DNA of 11,814 nt. It comes from an uncultured Desulfobacterium sp. (GTDB lineage Bacteria; Desulfobacterota; Desulfobacteria; Desulfobacterales; Desulfobacteraceae). How positions within the stretch are numbered: position 1 is the stretch's first letter; each line of letters begins with the position of its first letter. The stretch is from NCBI GenBank assembly GCA_937124525.1, contig CAKZLA010000359.1:1-11814 (forward strand), read 5' to 3'. The notes below the pieces were generated by a model. It saw only the letters and a program-made list of their open reading frames with translations, was not told the origin of the DNA and did not search any database. Positions 1 through 6,964 of the stretch are shown here, piece after piece. The translations under genes and the position numbers were made by a program.

Positions 1-91
1 ATCGCATAAAATTTGGATCAGACTGAAATAGCCTTTAAATCAACAGACTCATTAATTCTCTCATGTACGTCCAGCCGCCGGGAGCAGCTAT

Positions 92-126
92 TTTGTACCT
101 TTCACCTTTCACCTTTCACTCTTTAC
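92..126. repeat. Heptanucleotide tandem repeat spanning the DUF3786 stop codon
   Basis: The minus strand reads five 7-bp units in a row: GTAAAGA, then GTGAAAG three times, then GTACAAA. The first unit and the start of the second supply the last two codons and the TGA stop (118-116) of the DUF3786 gene; the rest lies just outside. Three units are perfect and two are degenerate. It is a short tract and could be chance slippage product, but it shares its period and gene-end position with the longer tract at 5881-5950. Confidence 0.75.
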
Positions 127-733
127 CTGCTCCAGAAATCAAATCCACGATTTTTTTGGAGGTATATTCTCCCACATCCGCAAGGCCGTCAATGGGCAGG
201 AACTGGTTTGCATTATTGGAAAACAGGCATTTCACCGATGCCGGAAAATCCTCATCCGCCTCATAAAAAATATAACAAAGGGCGATCTTGGGCAATGGAA
301 ACAGGGTAAAAGCAAAATCCCCCCCGGCCTGAACTGGCACATCCTTACCGTTGAAATATCGAGTGATCAGGGCTGCTGAATCTCTGATATCAGAGACATG
401 GGGCACCAGCAGTTGCTCTGTGTGCGTGGTGAACGCCCCCACATAGGGCATGCTGTCGGGAAGTTCCCGGAAGGATTTAAAGGGATATAAGAGACAGATT
501 TCCGGGGTCACATTCAAGGCATAAAGGGAGATTAAAATACCGTGGATGGCAGAAGATTCCCTATCTCCCAGGGTGATCCCCCGAGGGGTAATGGTGCACT
601 CTTCACCAAAGGCATCAAACACAAACTCCTGCTTATCCCGGTGGGCGGGCAGATTTATTTCAAAGTCCGGGGGAAGTTCCGTGTATAGTTTTTGGAGATT
701 TTGCTGAACTATTTTTGCGTAATTGTCGGTCAA
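116..733 (-). CDS. DUF3786 domain protein of unknown function
   Basis: 205 aa, a typical length for the family. It has no signal peptide or membrane segment, so it is probably cytoplasmic. The most recognisable part is FPLPKIALCYIFYEADEDFP followed by ASVKCLFSNNANQFLPIDGLADVGEY (about residues 145-190), which matches my memory of the DUF3786 pattern (a hydrophobic stretch, acidic E-D-E-F-P, F-x-x-x-A-x-x-(F/Y)-L-P, then L-G-E). Such proteins are common in anaerobic sulfate reducers and acetogens; no activity is established. The start is TTG at 733, chosen because AGGAG lies six bases upstream (747-743) and no better start exists. A 210-bp gap separates it from the permease gene; a poor TTGAAG-N18-TTAAAT promoter candidate lies there, so it may be transcribed separately. 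Its last codons and stop fall within a 7-bp tandem repeat. Confidence 0.8.
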   Translation of the reverse strand: MTDNYAKIVQQNLQKLYTELPPDFEINLPAHRDKQEFVFDAFGEECTITPRGITLGDRESSAIHGILISLYALNVTPEICLLYPFKSFRELPDSMPYVGAFTTHTEQLLVPHVSDIRDSAALITRYFNGKDVPVQAGGDFAFTLFPLPKIALCYIFYEADEDFPASVKCLFSNNANQFLPIDGLADVGEYTSKKIVDLISGAGKE

Positions 734-943
734 TATCGTCTCCTGGGTGCATTTGGATACCAGCCCGTGGGGAGTTTCCTGTGCTCTCCCTGTAGGCTTT
801 TATCGTTCGAAAATTCTGGATTAATATTCCATATTCTCATATTTAGGAATGAGTCCGAAGTAACATACCTATTTAAAAATTGTGGAACACTATCCTTCAA
901 CGGTAGCTTTTTCTGAAATGGGCAAGTTATTTGAGATCGGTCT

Positions 944-3900
944 TTAAATTTCCTGATGAGCAATCCCATCCCCGCCATCCAGGCCCATTTTATCCAGTCG
1001 TCGGTTCCGGGCCGGTTCCACCGTTTCCCTGGTGGGCCAGGAACCATATCTCGCCTTGAAAAAAAGACGGCGAAAATCATTTAAAATCATCAAAAGATTG
1101 GGGATGAGTACCAGGGTCAATACCGTGGCAAAGGCCACCCCACCGGCCAGAGAAAGGGCCATGGGGATGAGAAATTTTGCCTGGAGATTGGTCTCCATTA
1201 TCAACGGGGAAAGGCCCCCCACGGTACTTAAGGTTGTGAGCAAAATGGCCCGGAACCGTCGCTTTCCCCCCATCAACAAAGCTTCTTCAAAGGGCATACC
1301 CTCTGCAAGGTTTTCATTGATGCGTTCTATGAGCACAATGGCATCGTTGACCACCACCCCGGTGAGGGCCACCATGCCGAAAATACTCATCAAAGACAGA
1401 TTATAGCCCAAAGCCAGGTGTCCAAGGATGGCACCAATAATGCCAAAGGGAACGGTGATCATGATCACAAAGGGCTGGACATAGGAGCGAAACATGGTGG
1501 CAATGATGATAAAAATCCCCACAATGGCCATGGGAAACCCCACCATGAGGCTGGAAAAAGATTCCCGCATTTTTTTCTTTTCGCCTTGAAGAGAAATGTA
1601 CAATCCGGGATATTTTTTATTAAGGGATTTAAAATAACCACTGGAAAGCTCGGCCATGATCTCATTGGCATTGGCCCGGTTACTGTCCACATCTGCACTC
1701 ACAGACACCCGGCGCATCCCGTTGGTGCGGGTGATGGTGGAATACCCCGGCCCGAAGGCCACGGTGGCCACGGATAACAGCGGCACTTCCCGGCCCTGGG
1801 GGGTACGGATGCGGATCTCTTTGAAATCTGATACCCGGCTACGCTCTTTTTCCGTGTATCGTACCTTGATCTTGACATCATCCCGGCCCCGCTGGAGACG
1901 CACCGCCTCCTGGCCGAAATATCCGGCATACACCTGGCGGGCCAGGTCTTCCACTGTCAGGCCAAGGCCCCGGGCTTCGGGTTTTAATGCCAGTCGCAGC
2001 TCATTTTTTCCCGGTGAAAAATCAGACCGGATCTGGAACACCCCGTCAAAGTCCCCCAGCCGGTGCTGGAGATCCTGGGAGGCCAGGCGAATGGCATCCA
2101 TGTCATGTCCCTGTATCCACACCTCAATGGGGGCCCCGGGGGGACCTGCTGCCATGCCCTCAAAGGTAAGGGATTTTACACCGGCAAGGGTGCCCACCTC
2201 CTTTTCCCACATGACCATGATATCTTTGGAGTGAATTCCCCGTTCTTCAGAAGGCAGCAAGACGGCGTGCATGCTTCCGTAATTGGGGCCGAAACTTGGC
2301 ATCTCTCCGGCGGTGACCCCCACCAGAATCAGGCTCTTTTTGAGCAAGGGTTTCCCGGAAAGGGTCTTAAGCTTTCCATTGAGACGAATCATGGCCGCTT
2401 CCACCTGTTCCATGGCCGCCTGGGTTACTTCCGGGGGCGTACCATTGGGAAACTCCACAGTGGAGGTAATGATAAAACCGTCCAGGTCGGAAAATACCTG
2501 GAATTTAAGCAATCCCCCCTGCATGAATCCCAGGATCACCATGAAAAGGGCAAGGGCCGAACACAAAGACAGGTAACGCCAGCGCAGGGCCTTTGTTAAA
2601 AACGGCAGATAAACCATGACCACAAACCATTCAAGGGCCCGGGCCACGGAGCTGTGCAGCTTCCCAATCCATGAGAAAAGAAACAGCCCTGTTGTTTTTT
2701 TGGCAAGGTTGGGGTCGGGTAAATGACTTAAATGGGAGGGTAAAAGAATAAGACACTCCACAAGGGAGATGACAAGGCAGGCTATGACCACCACCGGAAG
2801 AATGGAGATAAATTTTCCCATGATGCCGCCAATATAGGCCAGGGGCAAAAAAGCCACAATGGTGGTGATCACCGCGGCCACCACGGGCATGCCCACCTCC
2901 CACACCCCTTCAACAGCGGCCTTTAAGGGGCCGTCCCCATTTTTACGATGGACAAAAATGGCCTCCCCCACCACAATGGCATCATCCACCACAATGCCCA
3001 GCACCATGATAAGCCCGAACAGGGAAATCATATTAATGGTTCCCCCGAGAAGCCATAAAATCACCACGCCGCCGCCAAGGGAGATGGGAATCCCCATGCC
3101 GGCCCAAAAACTCAGCCGAATGTCCAGAAACAGCCACAGGAGAAAAAACACCAGGGCAAGACCGATGATCCCGTTTTTCATCAACAGGTCAATGCGATCC
3201 TGGAGCATGTCCGTGGCATCGTATATCACGGAGATGTCAGCACCGGGGGGAAGGATTTTTTGTTTTTTAATGACAAATTGGTGAACGGCCCGGGAAATCA
3301 CCAGGGCATCCTCTGCCTCGGTTTTAAGCACATTGATGAGCACCGCAGGCCTGCCATCCACCTTTGCCCGGATGGGGTCCTGGGCAAACCCGTCATCAAT
3401 CATTGCCAGCCGGTCCAATGTAATGCGCTCCCCATCCGGGCCTGCCACCACCACAATATCAGCCAGATCCCGGCCGGTGTATTTCCGGCCCAGGGTGCGC
3501 ACCCGGATCTCTTCTCCCTGGGTCCGAAGGGTGCCCCCGGCCAGGTTAAAATTACTTTGCCGCACCGCAGATACCACCTGGTCAAAGGTCAAGCCATACT
3601 CCCGCAAACGTGATTCAGACACTTCAATGCCAATTTCATAGTCCCGGGTGCCGGAGATGGTGGCCTGGGAAACCTCGGACAGCTGCTGGATCTCATCTTC
3701 CATGGCATAGGCCCACTCTTTAAGACGCCGTTCGGACATATCGGCGGACAGGGCCAGCATGACCACTGATTCTTTGAGGGTGATCTCAGAAATAATGGGC
3801 TCTTCGGCATCCACGGGAAAGGTGGAGATGCCATCCACCGTGCTTCTGACCTTATCCAGAACATCCTGGACATCGTAATTTTCGTCCACCTCTATCTGGG

Positions 3901-4174
3901 CCGTGGCAATACCCTCGGAGGATCGGGTGGTATATTGATCAATGCCTTCTATCTCTTCTATGGCCTCTTCAATTTTTCGGCTGATGCCCTCTTCGGTCTC
4001 TTCCGGATCTGCCCCGGGATAGGGGACAGAGATGGAGATCATATCCAGGGAAAATTCCGGAAAAATCTCCCGGATCATGAAATTAAGGGCAAATCCCGCC
4101 GCAAGGAAGATCAGCAGCAAAAGAATATTGGCAAATACAGTGTTGCTGGCAAAGGCGGCAAGAACCTTTTTCAT
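944..4174 (-). CDS. RND efflux permease subunit (AcrB/AcrD/AcrF superfamily)
   Basis: 1076 aa, near the usual length of about 1000-1050 with a polar C-terminal tail of some 40 residues. It shows the duplicated RND layout: TM1 at about 10-32, a large periplasmic loop to about 333, TM2-6 at about 334-480, a TM7 start near 535, a second periplasmic loop, and TM8-12 from about 870. The TM4 proton-relay pair is present as D397-D398 in LGIVVDDAIVV. The TM10 position filled by lysine in AcrB (Lys940) reads V-N-D (N943-D944) in GVVVNDAIVLIE, as in many non-AcrB RND groups. It would export drugs, lipophilic compounds or other small molecules across the inner membrane using the proton gradient, as a trimer with the adaptor upstream. 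AGGAGG lies before the ATG, which overlaps the adaptor stop. No intrinsic terminator is evident after its TAA. Confidence 0.95.
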   Translation of the reverse strand: MKKVLAAFASNTVFANILLLLIFLAAGFALNFMIREIFPEFSLDMISISVPYPGADPEETEEGISRKIEEAIEEIEGIDQYTTRSSEGIATAQIEVDENYDVQDVLDKVRSTVDGISTFPVDAEEPIISEITLKESVVMLALSADMSERRLKEWAYAMEDEIQQLSEVSQATISGTRDYEIGIEVSESRLREYGLTFDQVVSAVRQSNFNLAGGTLRTQGEEIRVRTLGRKYTGRDLADIVVVAGPDGERITLDRLAMIDDGFAQDPIRAKVDGRPAVLINVLKTEAEDALVISRAVHQFVIKKQKILPPGADISVIYDATDMLQDRIDLLMKNGIIGLALVFFLLWLFLDIRLSFWAGMGIPISLGGGVVILWLLGGTINMISLFGLIMVLGIVVDDAIVVGEAIFVHRKNGDGPLKAAVEGVWEVGMPVVAAVITTIVAFLPLAYIGGIMGKFISILPVVVIACLVISLVECLILLPSHLSHLPDPNLAKKTTGLFLFSWIGKLHSSVARALEWFVVMVYLPFLTKALRWRYLSLCSALALFMVILGFMQGGLLKFQVFSDLDGFIITSTVEFPNGTPPEVTQAAMEQVEAAMIRLNGKLKTLSGKPLLKKSLILVGVTAGEMPSFGPNYGSMHAVLLPSEERGIHSKDIMVMWEKEVGTLAGVKSLTFEGMAAGPPGAPIEVWIQGHDMDAIRLASQDLQHRLGDFDGVFQIRSDFSPGKNELRLALKPEARGLGLTVEDLARQVYAGYFGQEAVRLQRGRDDVKIKVRYTEKERSRVSDFKEIRIRTPQGREVPLLSVATVAFGPGYSTITRTNGMRRVSVSADVDSNRANANEIMAELSSGYFKSLNKKYPGLYISLQGEKKKMRESFSSLMVGFPMAIVGIFIIIATMFRSYVQPFVIMITVPFGIIGAILGHLALGYNLSLMSIFGMVALTGVVVNDAIVLIERINENLAEGMPFEEALLMGGKRRFRAILLTTLSTVGGLSPLIMETNLQAKFLIPMALSLAGGVAFATVLTLVLIPNLLMILNDFRRLFFKARYGSWPTRETVEPARNRRLDKMGLDGGDGIAHQEI

Positions 4175-5499
4175 GAGCCCTCCTGGGAAGAGACGATGTC
4201 AAGCAGACTGTTTTCCAGGGGGTCCACCAGTCGGGTGATGATGATCTCCTGTCCCGGGTCAATGCCATGGGAGATATAGGTCTCTTCTCCCTGGGTCCGG
4301 GCCACGGTCACCGGCAGGGTTTTTAGACGACCCTCTTTTACCGCATAAACGGTATTTTCAAAGGTAACAGCCCACCGGGGCAGGGCCACCACATGGGTCA
4401 AAGGTCTTCCCGGTATGGCAACGCTGCAAAACATTCCCTCCACCAGGGGTAAGCGCTTTTGGGGCATGGCTTCCTGGGCTGACACCCGCACGGCCACGGT
4501 CACAGTGCGGGTGGCCGAATCAAAGGCCACGGTGCGGTGCAATTGCCCCACCCAGGCTGTCCCCTGGGGGTCTTCGGTCCAGTGAATCTCCACAGTAACG
4601 GGACGGATGGCAGAAAACCAGGCCAAATCCCGGGATTGATTTTTTGTATCAAATTCCAACCAGTCATTCACATCCCGACTGTCCAGGGGGACATGGATTT
4701 CCAACAGGGCATCATCGGCCAAGGTAAGGACATTTGTTCCAGGAGTGACATAGCCTCCCTTTTCCAGACTCACTGATTTCAACCGGCCGGTGAAGGGGGC
4801 TGTTACCCGGCATCGTTCCACATTGGCCCGGGCAGTTGTAAGGGAGGCCCGGGCCCCGGCCAGTGCACTCTGGTTTTCTTGAATCTGAATGGGATAAATG
4901 GCCAGCATGCGGTCCATCTGATCCACTTGGTCCCGGGTGGTGTTATATGTCTGCTCGGCCTTGTCCACATTGGAACGGGTTCCCACTCGATCCCGGTGAA
5001 ACAAGGATGCCACCCGATCAAACTCTGCCTTGGCCAGGTCACGGTTCCGTTCCAGGGTGGCAAGGCGCATTTGTTCCAGTTTCAATTCTGCTGTGAGCCG
5101 GGCGACAATTTTTTTCCGCTGGTCCACGGTGGCCAGGACCTGATCCAGGGTTGATTGATAGTTCACCGGGTCTACGGCAAAAAGCAGGTCGCCCTGTTTA
5201 ACAATCTCCCCCACCTCCAGGCGGGGGTGGATGCTAACAATTTTGCCGGATACCTCCGGTGCCATGTTAAGGGTGTTCAGACAGCGCACCTCACCAAAGC
5301 CCTTGATCAATACGTCCACATCCCGGGGCTGGGCATTGAGGGTTTCCACCCGTATGGTCTGCTCTGGACGAACCGCCTCCCGGGGGGGGACCTTCATGGC
5401 TTTAAGGCCCATCATGGCCCCGGCTCCGGCAATGAGAATCAATACACTGAAAAAAACCCGCACCCTTACTTTGGGAGAGTCCTTTTTTCCATGTGACAT
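4171..5499 (-). CDS. RND efflux periplasmic adaptor (membrane fusion protein)
   Basis: 442 aa. An N-terminal hydrophobic segment at about residues 13-32 follows a basic start (KVRVRVFF); there is no lipobox cysteine, so it is anchored by a membrane helix rather than by lipid. The lipoyl-like half-motifs lie at about 78-110 (MAPEVSGKIVSI ... VKQGDLLFAVD) and 230-262 (VTAPFTGRLKSVSLEKGGYVTPG). They flank a long alpha-helical hairpin (about 115-228) that would contact the outer-membrane channel. Beta-barrel and membrane-proximal domains fill the C-terminus. It would bridge the permease and an outer-membrane TolC-type protein, which is not encoded in this window. The ATG is preceded by AAGAGG at eight bases. 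Its stop overlaps the permease start by 4 bp (ATGA), so the two are translationally coupled. The substrate cannot be inferred. Confidence 0.93.
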   Translation of the reverse strand: MSHGKKDSPKVRVRVFFSVLILIAGAGAMMGLKAMKVPPREAVRPEQTIRVETLNAQPRDVDVLIKGFGEVRCLNTLNMAPEVSGKIVSIHPRLEVGEIVKQGDLLFAVDPVNYQSTLDQVLATVDQRKKIVARLTAELKLEQMRLATLERNRDLAKAEFDRVASLFHRDRVGTRSNVDKAEQTYNTTRDQVDQMDRMLAIYPIQIQENQSALAGARASLTTARANVERCRVTAPFTGRLKSVSLEKGGYVTPGTNVLTLADDALLEIHVPLDSRDVNDWLEFDTKNQSRDLAWFSAIRPVTVEIHWTEDPQGTAWVGQLHRTVAFDSATRTVTVAVRVSAQEAMPQKRLPLVEGMFCSVAIPGRPLTHVVALPRWAVTFENTVYAVKEGRLKTLPVTVARTQGEETYISHGIDPGQEIIITRLVDPLENSLLDIVSSQEGS

Positions 5500-5727
5500 G
5501 GATCGTACCTCTTAATTTTATATATGTGGTAATGACAAAGCGGGGTTGATTCTAACGTCGGCCAGTGAATATGCACCAACCAGTCGATAATTAAATATAA
5601 TGTCAAATTTCAATTGTTTAATTGTTGCTATATGATATGCGCTGTCAAAAGTGGCCGAGACTATAAGCAGGCCCGACAAAGTCAATGAATCAGTATATTT
5701 TGTGGATTGATTCGTGAGATCATGCAT

Positions 5728-5858
5728 TAGACATTACCGGAAATAAAAGATTTAACTCATTTCCTGAATATTTGAATTAAGGATAGCTGATATGACTGCC
5801 TCTCCTGTTGTGTAGGAGTGACGGTTTAGAAGAAAATTCTTATTTCCGATAATGTCTA
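5728..5858. mobile_element. MITE-like element with 19-bp terminal inverted repeats
   Basis: The left end TAGACATTACCGGAAATAA (5728-5746) and the right end (5840-5858) are inverted copies that differ at one of 19 positions. The 93 bp between them contain no gene. Both ends finish in TA, which would match a TA target duplication and TA-inserting IS630/Tc1-mariner type transposases. A small internal hairpin, CTCCT ... AGGAG, lies near 5801-5818. Size and structure fit a non-autonomous miniature element. No transposase is present, and a pair of inverted regulator sites is the alternative. Confidence 0.55.
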
Positions 5859-5880
5859 TGCCATAACAGTCTGCCGAGTG

Positions 5881-5950
5881 CCAGCGTCCAAAACCCAGCA
5901 CCCAAAACCCAGCACCCAACACCCAGCACCCAGCACCCAAAACCCAGCAC
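5881..5950. repeat. Tandem heptanucleotide repeat, ten units, G-quadruplex-forming
   Basis: Ten consecutive 7-bp units on the plus strand: CCAGCAC five times, CCAAAAC three times, CCAACAC once and a degenerate CCAGCGT at the outer end. On the minus strand this gives eight GGG runs, each separated by exactly four bases (TTTT, TGCT or TGTT), enough for two intramolecular G-quadruplexes. The tract begins six bases after the GntR stop codon on the coding strand, so it would lie in the 3' untranslated region of that transcript. Heptanucleotide short tandem repeats of this general kind are known from heterocystous cyanobacteria (STRR sequences); relatedness is not claimed. Confidence 0.9.
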
Positions 5951-5956
5951 TCAACT

Positions 5957-6607
5957 TTAAATTCCCAGAAATTTTGTTTTAATCCTGTCAAAATGATCCA
6001 CCAGCAATGATTTTCTCAAATCATAGGCTTCCTGGGTATTGCCCGATGACAGCACTGCATTGACAGTACCAAACTCCTGGATAACAGAGTTGATCTCATT
6101 TTGCCAGTCTCCGCTGTCAAGGGTGATGTACCAGAGTCGGAATGTCTGCTCGTAGAGTCCCTGGGACAGCTCGGTGACCACGGGATTATTAACGGCATCA
6201 TAGAGAATGGCCCTGTATTCATGATCCAGGCGGACCAGTTTTTTTTTGTCCTTTTCCCGGTCATTGTTCTTCTCCAGTACCCCACATGCTGATCTCAATT
6301 TTTCGATCCCCTGGGCATGTTTTTCGGAAAACCCTTCTGATGCAAGTCGTCCGGCAAGCCCCTCGATCTCGAACCTTGCCCGGTAAAGATTCATCATCTG
6401 CTGAAATTCAATTTCCGTGATCATGGTTCCGGTGCGGGCAATCACCCGGGCCAGCTTTTCCCACTCCAGACGGTTCAGGATCTCCCGCATGGGGGTCCGG
6501 CTGACCCCGAATTCCTTGGCCAGCACATTTTCATTGAGAATCTGCCCCGGTTTATACTCCAGAAACAAAATCCGCTCTTTCAATACCGCATAAATCGATT
6601 TATTCAT
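5957..6607 (-). CDS. GntR-family transcriptional regulator, FCD (FadR-like) subgroup
   Basis: 216 aa, typical length. Residues about 1-65 form the winged helix-turn-helix; ENVLAKEFGVSRTPMREILNRLE (from residue 26) is the classic GntR recognition region. Residues about 70-212 are an all-helical FCD ligand-binding domain. Many FCD domains bind a metal through Asp-x3-His and two later histidines. Here Asp128 is kept, but the aligned positions are Arg132, Phe179 and Leu201, with a single His205 one helical turn further on, so metal-dependent effector binding looks lost or changed. The cytoplasmic regulator probably dimerises on DNA. It is a single gene with its own promoter and an operator-like site upstream, pointing to autoregulation. 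The next genes on the same strand are the RND efflux pair, 457 bp downstream; whether it controls them or the Ehr-like operon is unknown. The start ATG has only a weak purine-rich GGGGAAA upstream. Confidence 0.92.
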   Translation of the reverse strand: MNKSIYAVLKERILFLEYKPGQILNENVLAKEFGVSRTPMREILNRLEWEKLARVIARTGTMITEIEFQQMMNLYRARFEIEGLAGRLASEGFSEKHAQGIEKLRSACGVLEKNNDREKDKKKLVRLDHEYRAILYDAVNNPVVTELSQGLYEQTFRLWYITLDSGDWQNEINSVIQEFGTVNAVLSSGNTQEAYDLRKSLLVDHFDRIKTKFLGI

Positions 6608-6642
6608 TTAAATCATTTCCCCGATATATTTCCCAAGTCTTT

Positions 6643-6652
6643 TTGTATACCA
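6643..6652. promoter_or_regulatory. Operator-like site TTGTATACCA
   Basis: The site has a palindromic GTATAC core (6645-6650), the kind of sequence often bound by GntR/FCD-family regulators. The 7-mer TATACCA at 6646-6652 recurs in the same orientation at 6679-6685, over the -10 box, 33 bp away. The site lies between the promoter and the regulator gene, so autoregulation is the simplest reading. Binding is inferred, not shown. Confidence 0.4.
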
Positions 6653-6676
6653 TAAAAACACTATTAAAAAACATAA

Positions 6677-6705
6677 GATATACCAACCGCATTTTTCCCT
6701 GTCAA
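6677..6705 (-). promoter_or_regulatory. Sigma-70-like promoter of the GntR/FCD gene
   Basis: The minus strand shows a perfect -35 box TTGACA (6705-6700), a 17-bp spacer and a -10 box TATATC (6682-6677; four of six matches to TATAAT). Transcription would start near 6670, leaving a 5' leader of about 60 nt before the ATG at 6607. The -10 box overlaps a GGTATA half-site that recurs downstream, which suggests control by a repressor. Confidence 0.5.
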
Positions 6706-6836
6706 TATTTTTATCCAACCCCAGATTCCTGAATGCAAAATTCGTCAGCACTACAGCGACACCAGCTACTCTCGGTCAAAATTATGATAATTATCTAAAA
6801 TTATTAAAATTTATGCTTTAAACTTTACGAAATCGT

Positions 6837-6863
6837 CTTGGTAATATATTAAATAATATCAAG
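6837..6863. repeat. Imperfect AT-rich palindrome
   Basis: CTTG at 6837-6840 and CAAG at 6860-6863 bracket a partly self-complementary core of A and T (TAATAT ... ATAATAT). It could be a binding site for a dimeric regulator or a chance feature of AT-rich DNA. It lies too far from the GntR promoter (about 130 bp upstream) to assign a role. Confidence 0.25.
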
Positions 6864-6930
6864 AGTTTAAATAATGACCGGGAATTGCTGTCATGATACA
6901 TGCTTTTGGCAACGATTTGTATTTAACGGG

Positions 6931-6962
6931 AAAAAATTTTGAAGGGTAGATCAAGACTACCC
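6931..6962 (-). terminator. Probable Rho-independent terminator of the Ehr-like operon
   Basis: Directly after the small-subunit stop, the minus strand carries GGGTAG, a seven-base loop and CTACCC (6962-6957 with 6949-6944), a perfect 6-bp stem. A run of six T follows, but only after seven intervening bases (TTCAAAA), which weakens it as an intrinsic terminator. The position just past the last gene supports the call. Confidence 0.5.
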
Positions 6963-6964
6963 CA

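Larger units (their letters stand above)
5500..5956. other. Gene-free region between the GntR gene and the RND operon
   Basis: 457 bp without a supported gene. It contains a heptanucleotide repeat tract (5881-5950), a 131-bp inverted-repeat element (5728-5858), and 230 bp of AT-rich DNA that should hold the promoter of the RND operon. There the minus strand has two TTGACA hexamers within about 40 bp, but neither has a convincing -10 box at normal spacing. A short palindrome CAATT-N4-AATTG lies between them (about 5611-5624). An open frame of 69 codons ending at 5518 has no ribosome site and no recognisable content. Confidence 0.6.
6608..6964. other. AT-rich intergenic region between the Ehr-like operon and the GntR gene
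   Basis: 357 bp without a gene. From high to low coordinates it holds the hairpin terminator of the preceding operon, an AT-rich stretch with an imperfect 27-bp palindrome (6837-6863), a sigma-70-like promoter pointing at the GntR gene (6705-6677) and an operator-like site (6643-6652). No RNA gene or further open frame was recognised on either strand. Confidence 0.6.

Noticed and set aside
73..89. Hairpin (AGCTGC/GCGGCT with a G-U pair) downstream of the DUF3786 gene as a terminator
   Set aside because: A 6-bp stem is possible on the minus strand, but no T-run follows, so an intrinsic terminator is not supported.
817..856. Imperfect inverted repeats (GGATTAATATTCC and GGAATGAGTCC) upstream of the DUF3786 gene
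   Set aside because: Arms differ in length and at several positions, and the region is AT-rich; not distinguishable from chance.
730..1080. A 116-codon minus-strand frame between the permease and DUF3786 genes
   Set aside because: It overlaps the end of the permease gene in another frame, and its sequence past the permease stop has no coding character.
1656..2599. Long plus-strand open frames opposite the RND permease (also opposite the large subunit at 8065-8646)
   Set aside because: They are antisense shadows of well-supported genes, with arginine-, proline- or histidine-rich composition and no family match.
5518..5727. A 69-codon minus-strand frame upstream of the RND adaptor
   Set aside because: No ribosome site, no recognisable domain, and it occupies the region expected to hold the operon promoter.
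5881..5950. CRISPR array
   Set aside because: Units are 7 bp and directly adjacent, with no spacers; no cas genes are nearby.
5752..5991. A 79-codon minus-strand frame containing WVLGAG-type repeats
   Set aside because: Its repeats are only the translation of the 7-bp tandem repeat; it overlaps the end of the GntR gene and half of the MITE-like element and has no ribosome site.
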